In this document: in pieces, positions 1 through 8,100 of the stretch
How positions within the stretch are numbered: position 1 is the stretch's first letter
How the letters are laid out: each line of letters begins with the position of its first letter
Source of the DNA: a bacterium
Lineage (GTDB): Bacteria > Bacillota > Clostridia > Lachnospirales > Lachnospiraceae
NCBI GenBank assembly: GCA_004562765.1
Contig: SFRL01000054.1
Coordinates: 1 to 19,634 of the forward strand
Length of the DNA: 19,634 bases
Direction of reading: 5' to 3'
The notes under the pieces: model-generated
Seen by the model: the letters and a program-made list of their open reading frames with translations, nothing else
What the model was told of the DNA's origin: nothing
Databases searched by the model: none
Program-made: the position numbers and the translations under genes

Positions 1-1053
1 GTGGAACAGGATCCTCATGATATCTGGTATAAAGAATTTCTAGAGAGCAACAAGACATTTAATCTGAATGTGGATACGGATGAGGCAAATCAGTGGGCTT
101 TATCGGTGTTTGTAAATCATGAGATTCTGGATGAAAATGGAAGCCTTTTGGGTGTATGCGGCGCTGGCGTTGAGATGAAAGATCTGCAGAGGCTTTTAAA
201 AAGATATGAGATCAAATATAACCTGAAGATTGATCTGATCGATCAGGATGGACTCATTCAGGTTGACTCTGATCCAGCACGTATTGAACAGGATCATCTG
301 GAGATCTCCGGTTTGGATCGGATCGGTTCTGATGAATTCGTATATGAGGCCGGTTTCGCTTCCAGCCGTATGACAAAGTACATGGAGGATCTGGACTGGT
401 ATCTGGTTGTAGAGGATCTGAATCCGGATAAGATCAACGTGTTTGAGATCACAACCGCGAGTGTCATCATCTTCGTGATCGGACTTTTGATGATGGGAAT
501 CGTTTTTTTCGTGATGTCTATCCGTGAACGGAAAGCGTTCAAAGAGCTGACCGAAAGAAGAAAAATCTCATTGACAGACGATATGACCGGACTTTTCAAT
601 CGCCGTGCCTTTGAAGAAGACTGTTCAAACATCCGGGAACAAGGTATGATAAGTAAGATTAGCATCCTGATGATGGATGTGAATGGATTAAAGACTGCCA
701 ATGATACGTACGGACATCTGGCAGGTGACGAACTGATCATTGAAGCTGCAAAATGCATGCAGACAGCGTTGGGTGAGCTTGGAAAGGCATACCGGATCGG
801 CGGTGATGAATTTGTGGCACTGCTTACATGCAGTGAGGAGAAGCAAAGAGACGTGCTTCAGACACTGGAACGACTGATCAGCAGTGCAAAATGCAGCTAT
901 CCGTGTACGCTCTCGGTTTCAAAGGGAGTGGTCGTGTGCAAAGAGCATCCGGACCTTACCTTTGATGAGATGAAAGATCTGGCCGATAAACGGATGTATG
1001 CGGATAAGGATGCATATTACAGGCGCAGTGGGGAGACGCGCCGAAAAATCTAA
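1..1053 (+). CDS. Membrane diguanylate cyclase (Cache-like sensor + GGDEF), 5' end cut by window
   Basis: This enzyme makes c-di-GMP from two GTP at the inner face of the membrane in response to an external signal. Residues 1-145 of the visible part are the distal half of an extracytoplasmic Cache-type sensor (the stretch around residues 31-60 and 75-90 fits dCache proteins). One TM helix spans about 147-173, followed by a GGDEF domain at about 190-345. The signature RIGGDEF is intact (G267, G268, D269, E270, F271). The metal-binding Asp is D226, followed by N228 and K231, and the NDTYGH...GD motif covers 234-242. No RxxD inhibitory site is seen five residues before GGDEF, so product inhibition at that site is unlikely. 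The reading frame is open from base 1; the GTG there is probably an internal valine codon, because the family normally has an N-terminal TM helix and a full sensor, both absent here. The stop is TAA at 1051-1053. Confidence 0.93.
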   Translation: MEQDPHDIWYKEFLESNKTFNLNVDTDEANQWALSVFVNHEILDENGSLLGVCGAGVEMKDLQRLLKRYEIKYNLKIDLIDQDGLIQVDSDPARIEQDHLEISGLDRIGSDEFVYEAGFASSRMTKYMEDLDWYLVVEDLNPDKINVFEITTASVIIFVIGLLMMGIVFFVMSIRERKAFKELTERRKISLTDDMTGLFNRRAFEEDCSNIREQGMISKISILMMDVNGLKTANDTYGHLAGDELIIEAAKCMQTALGELGKAYRIGGDEFVALLTCSEEKQRDVLQTLERLISSAKCSYPCTLSVSKGVVVCKEHPDLTFDEMKDLADKRMYADKDAYYRRSGETRRKI

Positions 1054-1087
1054 GAGAGAAATAGAGGTTTTATTCTGAATCAAAAAC

Positions 1088-1135
1088 TGCTATACGAATG
1101 CAAAGTGCGTTGGTATGGCATTAAATTGTATTTTT
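1088..1135 (+). terminator. Possible weak terminator after the diguanylate cyclase
   Basis: TGCTATAC (1088-1095) pairs with GTATGGCA (1113-1120) with one G-U pair. The loop holds a small GCA/TGC hairpin, and a T run follows only at 1130-1135. The left arm resembles the arm of the good terminator at 15402-15447 (CTGCTATAC), so this may be a degenerate copy of the same terminator class. The rest of 1054-1228 is AT-rich and shows no gene. Confidence 0.3.
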
Positions 1136-1228
1136 GGAAAAAGAAAGGAAGCCTTTGTTTTCATCATCGGCTATTTTTGAAGGGAAAAGAGAAGAAAAAT
1201 AATATTCTTTAGATACGTATCAATAATG

Positions 1229-1257
1229 TTGACTTGGGAATAATGATAATATACAAT
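1229..1257 (+). promoter_or_regulatory. Sigma-A promoter of the yefM-yoeB locus
   Basis: A -35 element TTGACT (1229-1234) and a -10 element TACAAT (1252-1257) are separated by exactly 17 bp. Transcription would start near 1264, inside the operator boxes that follow, about 40 nt before the yefM start codon. Confidence 0.8.
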
Positions 1258-1261
1258 ATAA

Positions 1262-1290
1262 GTACGAAAAAACGTACGATTTAAAGTACG
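1262..1290 (+). promoter_or_regulatory. Three-box YefM operator, GTAC cores spaced 12 bp apart
   Basis: GTACG (1262-1266), CGTACG (1273-1278) and GTACG (1286-1290) put three GTAC palindrome cores at 1262, 1274 and 1286, a strict 12-bp period. In the E. coli yefM-yoeB operator the antitoxin binds palindromes with a TGTACA core whose centres are also 12 bp apart. This site covers the predicted transcription start, so binding would block the promoter. The assignment to YefM is inferred from position and from that precedent. Confidence 0.75.
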
Positions 1291-1304
1291 GAAAGGAGCG
1301 CTTT

Positions 1305-1559
1305 ATGTTGGCTGTAAAGAGCATGGATGTTAGAGACAATTTTAAGAGTTTGTGTGATAAGGTTTTTAATGGAGAAACTTTGATTATATCAAGACCCAAA
1401 AATGAAAATGTTGTCATGCTGTCTGAGTGTGAATACAACGAAATGATGAAAGCTAAGAGAAATGCTGATTATCTTGCTATGATAGATAAATCTATGGCAG
1501 AAGCCGAAGCAGGTGGATTTATTACAAAGACCATTGCAGAACTGGAGGAATCCGAATAA
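1305..1559 (+). CDS. yefM: YefM-like (Phd/YefM family) antitoxin
   Basis: This is an 84-aa antitoxin that should bind and neutralise a YoeB-type ribonuclease and repress its own operon. The N-terminal half (residues 1-55) has the Phd/YefM DNA-binding layout: an AVKSMDVRDNFKSL-like helix-forming start, then a strand and an LSECEYNEM motif matching the LS.EEYNS motif of E. coli YefM. The acidic C-terminal half (about 56-84) is the flexible toxin-binding tail. Length matches the family (E. coli 83 aa). The start is supported by AGGAG at 1294-1298, six bases ahead. The toxin gene starts on the next base after the TAA stop, typical of translational coupling. The antitoxin appears intact although its partner toxin is frameshifted. 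Confidence 0.92.
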   Translation: MLAVKSMDVRDNFKSLCDKVFNGETLIISRPKNENVVMLSECEYNEMMKAKRNADYLAMIDKSMAEAEAGGFITKTIAELEESE

Positions 1560-1819
1560 ATGAATATAGTATTTACTCCTACTGCATGGGGACAGTATAC
1601 CGATTGGCAGAGGGAAGATAAAAAATGGTAAAGCGTATCAATGAGCTTATTAAAGATATTGAGCGCAATGGGCTTTTAGATGGCATTGGTAAGCCCGAAC
1701 CATTAAAGTACCGCAAAGCCTGTAGCAGACGCATTACAGATGAGCATAGATTAGTCTATAATACGGATAGTAACCAAAATTTGATTATTTATTCTTGTAA
1801 GTATCATCATGAAGATTAG
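1560..1819 (+). pseudogene. yoeB: yoeB toxin gene interrupted by a -1 frameshift in an A6 tract
   Basis: Reading from ATG 1560 gives 23 residues that match the start of YoeB, ending in DKKW and then TAA at 1629-1631. The remaining family sequence continues in another frame from ATG 1625 to the stop at 1817-1819. The break lies in the run of six A at 1620-1625; seven A would restore an 86-aa protein, the family length (E. coli 84 aa). The catalytic residues known from E. coli YoeB (E46, R65, H83) correspond to E47, R64 and H83/H84 of the restored protein, and all lie in the second part. YoeB cleaves mRNA at the ribosomal A site. It could be a dead gene, a slippage-expressed gene (a -1 slip of tRNA-Lys on AAA, or RNA polymerase slippage, restores the frame), a 64-aa reinitiation product from ATG 1625, which overlaps the stop as ATGGTAA, or a homopolymer sequencing error. 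Confidence 0.85.
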
Positions 1820-1848
1820 CGGATATAAACTTCATAGTATCCAAATCG

Positions 1849-1900
1849 TACCCATTCGTTTTGTATAATATATTGAATACGAAACGAATGGGTATTTTTC
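1849..1900 (+). terminator. Rho-independent terminator of the yefM-yoeB locus
   Basis: An 18-bp stem, TACCCATTCGTTTTGTAT (1849-1866) against 1877-1894 with one G-U pair, has a 10-nt loop. The T run 1895-1899 follows. It isolates the toxin-antitoxin locus from the secreted-protein operon. Confidence 0.85.
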
Positions 1901-2075
1901 GCGCTTTTTCGACAAATTTCACAAAAAAACGAAAAAAATTTGTGCAAGTTTTCGAAATTTACGGTGAGTAGAATTAACGGTTTTTTAACGCCGGTTTTTC
2001 TATAATATTAATAATTATAAAGGCAAAGTCTGCACTTTTTCAGGTGTTTTTTGGGGAAAGGAGAGCTTTTACAAT
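1901..2075 (+). promoter_or_regulatory. Upstream region and probable promoter of the giant secreted-protein operon
   Basis: A perfect -10 hexamer TATAAT lies at 2001-2006, but I see no good -35 box at 16-18 bp; an alternative -10 is TATAAA at 2016-2021. The upstream part is very A/T rich with A and T tracts and an ACAAATTT/AAATTTGT inverted repeat (1912-1919, 1936-1943). The missing -35 would fit an activator-dependent or UP-element promoter. A leader from about 2013 is only ~60 nt and shows no recognisable riboswitch. The ribosome binding site AAGGAG is at 2058-2063, 12 bases before ATG 2076; the second ATG at 2079 is an equally possible start. Confidence 0.45.
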
Positions 2076-5000
2076 ATGATGAAAAGGATGAGCGTACATA
2101 AGAAAAAGATCGCATCAGTGATGATCGTGCTGGCACTCTTGGCAGGCAGCCTGACCGTGAGTGCTGCGGAGACAGGAGAGATTAAATTATATTCTTCATG
2201 GCCAACGGAGCTGGATACAGGCGTGTATCACATTAGCAGCAATCTCAACTATTCCAGTGGACTCGTGATCAAAAAGGATGCAGATGTCACACTGATCATC
2301 GATCAGGGTGCTACAGTCACTGCAACGGGACAAAATGCACGGTATTGGGAGTGGGAATTGTTCGGAAAATCCTATGTAATGAAGAGTCCGGCGACAGCAG
2401 GTGTCACGGTACCCAAGGGCAGTACCTTGACCCTCAAAGGGGAAGGCACGCTGATCGCAAAAGGCGGAAACGGCTATGACGCAGCGGATGGTCTGACCGG
2501 ATTTGGCGGTGGCTGGGCTTATGGCTGGCTGATCGGTAAGAATAAAGCATCCGTATGGAGCGGAGCCGGCGGATCAGGCGGTTCCGGTGGGGCAGCCGGT
2601 GGGGCAGGCATTGGCGGAGCAGGCACGGACGGAGGAGACGGCGGAAATGGTGCCGGTGGAAAGGCAGATGTCGTTGAGCCGAAGAGTACCAGGCCAAGTT
2701 ATAACGGCAGTAGCGGATCTGACGGCGATAATGGTCAGACCATGGGCGAAGTCTATGTGTTAGACAATATTACCGTACAGGCAACGGCAGGAACATCAGG
2801 AAAAGTCGGAAAAGCGGGCGAGCGGAATCAGGGACACAGCAGTGATGTCGGACACTATAACTATAACCTGTTATACAGCGAATCTGCAAAACTGTTCTGG
2901 ACCTCAAATGCGATCTTCCTTGGCGTAGGTGCAGGAGGCACCGGCGGTGGCGGTGGTGCGGCCGGAGTGACAGCGAATATCGGAGGTTCCGGAGCCGGCG
3001 GCGGTGGCGGCGGCGGTGGAAGTGACGGAGCATGGTATGTGGCATCGACCGGAACGGTTGTAACAACCGGCTGGGAGGATTCAACCGGAAAGAATGGAAC
3101 AGCAACATCCGGTGGAGCCGGTGGAATCGGTGGCCGTGCTGCCGAAAATGAAGTCGAACCTGCAGCACAGGGCGGCGCTCAGGGAACGGGCGGAGACGGC
3201 GGCAAGCTGTATCTGTCATCCACAGCGAACGTGACGACACCGACAGGCGGAACAAATTCCGGAGACGGAAAGGCTGCAACAGTCGTACCGTTATGCCGGA
3301 TCAATTTCAAGGTTCTGGTAGATGATAGAGAAGGGGATGCATATGCCACCGGACGGCAGATCATAGTCAGAGACAGTGAAAGCCGCCCGACGGAATTGAC
3401 AGAAAAGGATGGCATTTACTACGGATATGTTCCGAAGGGAAATGAAGTTTATTCCATCTATGTAGATGGAGAAAATACAGAGAAGACGATCCTTGCAAAT
3501 CAGGATACATTAAATGAGGATCTTCGCTTCTACACGATGAGTATCGGTGTGACCGTTGATGATGAGGTTGTGAGTGACAAAAGCGTCGGTCTGGTGCAGA
3601 ATTATCAGACAAAGACTTCTCTGAAATATAATGCAGACTCACAGACATACACAGGACTTGTCCTTCAGAAGGGCATCATGCAGGGAGATACCTACGAGGT
3701 GTGGGTAGATGGAGTTGCATTTGATACGACGGTGATGGCAACTCTGGATGGCCGCATGGGACAGGCAAAATATTACACGGCATCCATACGGGTAGAAGTC
3801 GATGGAGAGAGCTTGTCTGACCGGGCGGTATCCCTTTATCAAAATGGCGAACTGTATTATCTTGCAAAGTATAACGGGGATGCGGAAGCATACCAGGCGG
3901 TCGTACCGCTTATGACCAGCCGGTCGAATGAATATGATATCTATGTAAACAATGAAAGCACAGGTGTTACGGTGATTTCCAGTGCTGTTCTGGAAGAGCG
4001 CCAAGCCACGGTGGCCTATGGTTGGGCAAAGGTACATCTGAGTAATGGAGGAGAAAACTGGACCGGACAGACTGTAACCATTCAAAAGGGTGCAGAGTCT
4101 GTTCTTATGAATTATGATGAGGGATCAATGACCTATCAGACGATGCTCTTCACCGAAGATAGTGAGACGTATGATGTCTATGTCAACGGAAAACTTACTA
4201 GCGGTAAGATCTGCATGACAGAGGATGACAAACGTGACATCACACTGGATTACATGAAGGCTACTGTTACATTGACAAAGGATAATTCTCCATGGACAAA
4301 GGGTGCTACCTGCGTCTTGATGCAGGAAGGTGTGATCAAATATACTCTGGCAAATCAGGGAAATGGAACCTATAGTTTATCCGGTATCGAGCAAGGCGAT
4401 TATGATCTGAATGTCAGCGGATCTAATTCAGATCCGAATGTAGGAATTCAGATCACAGCGGAAACACCGTCTGCGACGGTAGACTATTATACGGTGAACT
4501 TCCACAAAAATGTGGGTACACAGACAGATGTGATCACTGCAAAACAGATCATCCGGGAGGGCGAGTTTGCATCACCTGCCACCAGCCCTTACCAGTCAGG
4601 CTATACCTTCCTGACATGGGCAAAGGATACGAAGGGTTATGAGGAATACGATTTTGCAACGCCGGTGACAGGAACACTGGATCTGTATGCAAAATGGGTG
4701 CGTCCGTCCGTCACGATCGGTGATTATGTAAAATGTGACGAAAACGGCATTGTCGACGGAGACGGTGATTATTTCCGCTTGCCGAACCTGGTGATCCATG
4801 GATATCCGAATACCGGCAAGGTGATGAATACCGTTGTGATCTATTTCCATAATGCGACGGTGAATCAGCTGGAATTGCCGGAAGGAGTATTGCGTACGGA
4901 TTCTATTGAGAAAAACGGTGATGGAAAGATCACGCTTCGTTTCTATGATGAAGTAGATAAGATCAATTGTGCAGGACCGGTTTCCGTTGCAACGGCACAG

Positions 5001-5138
5001 AAGATCCTGCGAAATATGGTACTGAAGGTCGTAGACCCGGCAGCAGATGCCAATGTATCCGTGATGGTATACGGAGATACAAATCTCGTATCAGAGCGTG
5101 AGGATACGCTGGAAAACAATCAGACTAGCAATAATTAG
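2076..5138 (+). CDS. Secreted Gly-rich repeat protein with InlB-type repeat (1020 aa)
   Basis: Likely an extracellular surface or matrix protein; its partner is unknown. A Sec signal peptide covers residues 1-30 (basic start, hydrophobic core, VSA-A cleavage). Residues 45-130 are beta-rich, with a strand pattern of the form VTVPKGSTLTLKGEGTL. Residues 130-400 are Gly-rich (GGAGIGG and GGDGG motifs, a poly-Gly run at 308-315) and are broken by beta-strand turns, suggesting a beta-solenoid with Gly loops. Residues 408-805 hold five ~80-aa repeats, most ending in YDIYVDG-like motifs and then a (D)YYT/FYT boundary. Residues 805-874 are an InlB B-type repeat ending in LDLYAKW. The tail 875-1020 is not recognised. 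No LPXTG motif or C-terminal TM helix is seen, so anchoring must be indirect or the protein is released. It is the first gene of an operon: the next start is 17 bp away and that protein is a paralogue in its N-terminal half. Confidence 0.85.
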   Translation: MMKRMSVHKKKIASVMIVLALLAGSLTVSAAETGEIKLYSSWPTELDTGVYHISSNLNYSSGLVIKKDADVTLIIDQGATVTATGQNARYWEWELFGKSYVMKSPATAGVTVPKGSTLTLKGEGTLIAKGGNGYDAADGLTGFGGGWAYGWLIGKNKASVWSGAGGSGGSGGAAGGAGIGGAGTDGGDGGNGAGGKADVVEPKSTRPSYNGSSGSDGDNGQTMGEVYVLDNITVQATAGTSGKVGKAGERNQGHSSDVGHYNYNLLYSESAKLFWTSNAIFLGVGAGGTGGGGGAAGVTANIGGSGAGGGGGGGGSDGAWYVASTGTVVTTGWEDSTGKNGTATSGGAGGIGGRAAENEVEPAAQGGAQGTGGDGGKLYLSSTANVTTPTGGTNSGDGKAATVVPLCRINFKVLVDDREGDAYATGRQIIVRDSESRPTELTEKDGIYYGYVPKGNEVYSIYVDGENTEKTILANQDTLNEDLRFYTMSIGVTVDDEVVSDKSVGLVQNYQTKTSLKYNADSQTYTGLVLQKGIMQGDTYEVWVDGVAFDTTVMATLDGRMGQAKYYTASIRVEVDGESLSDRAVSLYQNGELYYLAKYNGDAEAYQAVVPLMTSRSNEYDIYVNNESTGVTVISSAVLEERQATVAYGWAKVHLSNGGENWTGQTVTIQKGAESVLMNYDEGSMTYQTMLFTEDSETYDVYVNGKLTSGKICMTEDDKRDITLDYMKATVTLTKDNSPWTKGATCVLMQEGVIKYTLANQGNGTYSLSGIEQGDYDLNVSGSNSDPNVGIQITAETPSATVDYYTVNFHKNVGTQTDVITAKQIIREGEFASPATSPYQSGYTFLTWAKDTKGYEEYDFATPVTGTLDLYAKWVRPSVTIGDYVKCDENGIVDGDGDYFRLPNLVIHGYPNTGKVMNTVVIYFHNATVNQLELPEGVLRTDSIEKNGDGKITLRFYDEVDKINCAGPVSVATAQKILRNMVLKVVDPAADANVSVMVYGDTNLVSEREDTLENNQTSNN
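2463..3275 (+). repeat. Gly-rich coding region of the first secreted protein
   Basis: This codes for residues ~130-400, dominated by GGN codons in GGAGG, GGDGG and GAGIGG patterns. It alternates with short beta-strand segments (GEVYVLDNITVQAT at about 225, GKLYLSSTANVTT at about 376). The codon bias creates long spurious Arg/His/Pro-rich open frames on the other strand. Confidence 0.8.
3297..4490 (+). repeat. Five ~80-aa repeats in the first secreted protein
   Basis: Divergent protein repeats start near residues 408, 487, 567, 649 and 728. Landmarks are a YTxxIxVxVDGE-like first strand, a central YxLxKYNxDxxxY region, and an ending of the type YSIYVDG, YEVWVDG, YDIYVNN or YDVYVNG. The same module occurs in the downstream gene. 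Confidence 0.75.
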
Positions 5139-5155
5139 AAAGGAGCGACAGTAGC

Positions 5156-8100
5156 ATGAGAAAAAATAAGATTTATCAGATAGCAAAACAGATGCTGGCT
5201 CTGGTACTGACGCTCAGTCTGGTACTGGGACTCGCTCCGGCAATGCCTGCAACGACCGTGCAGGCAGCATCAAACGGGCTTCCAAAAGAAGCACTAACGG
5301 CTACAGCGAATCAGACTCTCAAATCTGACAGGATATATTGTGTAGAGACGAATATCACAATTACCGGAGGCGCGAATCAAGCGGGGTTAATCGTAGGCTC
5401 AACTGCATACATCTATATTGCAAAGGATTGTACGCTGACCGTAAAGGGCGGGTATGCATCCAGCAATTCATATGGCGGACAGCCGGGTATCTATCTTCCT
5501 AGTGGAAGAACCTTATATGTCACCGGAGAAGGAACGCTGAAAGTGACTGGTGGCGCTGGTGCGAGTGCCGGCAATGGAACTAGCGGCGGTAGCGGAGCAA
5601 TCTATCATGATCCTGATCAATTTAGAGGTGGCGATGGAGGTAATGGAGGCAGAGGAGCCAGCGGTGGTGGCGCCGGAATCGGTACTGCCGGAGCTGCCGG
5701 AGGAGATGGTGGTACTGGCGGCTCAGGGGTGACATATGATTGTAATGAACAAGATCATGCGGGCGCGAATGGAGGGTCAGACGGTAGTTCCGGATCGAGT
5801 TCTGCATCCGCAGGAACACTGCTCTTGTATGGTGCAGTAAAAGTAGATGCTTCCGGGGGAAGTTCCGGATCATCCGGCTCTGGTGGAGGCGCGGGCGGGA
5901 ATGCCCAATATAAATGGACAAATACATATTTTGCCGCAGGAGGAGGCGGAGGCGGTGGCGGTGGAGCTGCCAGTGCAGCGTCTGGAATCGGAGCCGGTGG
6001 AGCCGGTGGTGGCGGTGGAGCCGGAGGCGGTTCTGGTGCAACAAATTACAGTAAGGATAACACATATATTCTTCCTGGAAATGGTGGATCTGGTGGGTCA
6101 TCAGGTGGCAGTTCCGGAGCAACCGGTTCTTCTACAATCACAGGTAGTAATTATAAAACCGGAGGTTCTGGAGGTTCTGGTGGAGGTCAGGGTTCCAAAG
6201 GGGGCGATGGCACGGTAAAAAAAGGTTCAGCCGTAACCGTATCCGGTAGATCATCGACATCTATTGGAGATTTGAATGACGCGACTCCACCTTATCCAAC
6301 CGAATTTACTTATCGGGTGACCCCGGATAATAACAAAGGAACAGGAAGTACAGAACCTCAAGGTGCCAGTATTTCCGCTACCAACTCCGAGGTATCTTTG
6401 GGATATCCGGTAAATTGTTCAGAGGGTTGGTCAGAACCGACCCGTGTGGGATATACCTTTGCCGGATACAATGAGAAAGCGGATGGCTCAGGACGCGAAT
6501 ATGTCAAATATCTGCCGGATGCGCCGGTTGGTGAAAAATTTCAGGCGACCGGTCGGTGGAATGTGGCAGGAGATACAACCATCTATGCACAGTGGACCCC
6601 GAATCAGTATAAAGTATTGCTTAAACGAAACAATACGGATGAGTTGGGCGAAGTGACTGATTCTGACGGATCAAATAACAAAGAGCAAAATACAACAGGA
6701 ACCACAGAGATCACGGCGACTTTTGACAAGACGATGCCGACAGGGATTACAATCCCACAGCGCGTGGGCTATACATTTTTGGGATATTATGAGCAGGTAG
6801 TCGCCGATGACGTAGATGACGCAGCCATCGATCCTTCGAACACGCAGTATTATGAAAAGGATGGAAAGCCGACATCTGCGACATGGACGAAACCGGAGGA
6901 TGGTCATGTATTGTATGCCCGGTGGAAGCGTACGACTTATACGATCACTTATGAGACAAATGGCGGTACGCTGCCGGGAGATCCAGAAATCACAAAGACA
7001 GAATACACCTATGGAGATCAATATGATCTGCCGTCGGATGTCAATAAGTCAATAAATAATCAGGATTATATTTTTGAAGGATGGTATCTGAATGATACCT
7101 TTACAACGGATCAGATCAAGACCATCTATCCTGCGAATTTTGGAAACAAGAAATACTATGCAAAGTGGACACCGATCAAGGGAACCCGTGCGGATTCCGA
7201 ACTTTTGACGATTCCGGCACATACCTTCCCAGTGAGAAATCCGGAGACGGGAGAAATCGAGGAACCCGGAACACCGGAGGACTACGATCATACACAGGTC
7301 TATACACTGATCAACGGAAAGCCTGCTCAGGTAGACCGCGTAGAACTGCGCTCCGGCAGTGGTTCGGAAATGAAATCTTATGTCTGCGCCAGTGATGATA
7401 CCGGTGCTTACGGCTATTATTCCAAGGGAAGTATCGGTACAGCAAAGATCTATATCAATGGAAGAGACACAGGAAAGACCGTAAAATCGGACAGTAACGA
7501 AGAGATCGAATTGGCAACCGCAGAGGTTACGGTTTCAAAGGATGATGTGCTTTTGACCGGCGCGGACGTTCAGCTGCGCCGTACAGATGCGGATGATCAC
7601 GAGATCATTCATTATCTGACCGATAACGAAGACGGAACCTATTCTTATCTGTGGCTCGAAGATGACAGTGAATACCACATTTATGTGAATGGCGAAGACA
7701 GCGGAAAGAGCATTACACTGGTTGGCGGAGACACACAGGAGTTGTCCTACTATACGATTCAGGTTCAGACAAAACGTAATGATGCATTGTCAGAAGTCGG
7801 ACCGGTGATCTTGAGATCAGGTGAGACGGAACTGTCATTGACAGAGACCGAAAAGGATTCCGGTATTTTTGAAATTGTTTCTGTAGAGGATCCGACCGTT
7901 TATCAGGTATATGTTGATGACGAGCAAACCGGTCAGGCAGTCAGCTTCACATCCAGGGGTAGAAACGCATTGCAGGATTATTATGATGTGGAGGTGACCA
8001 CCAGAAAAGACGGCGCGCCTTCCTACATTGGTAAAGTGGAGCTGAAGTCCGGCGATACAGTCCTTGCAGTGAACGGTGCATCCGGAAATTACAGCGTCAG

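Noticed and set aside
2013..2075. c-di-GMP riboswitch in the leader of the secreted-protein operon
   Set aside because: The leader is only ~60 nt and I find none of the conserved aptamer segments.
5543..6272. CRISPR or tandem DNA repeat array
   Set aside because: The repetition is at the protein level from Gly codons; there are no uniform repeat units with regular unique spacers.
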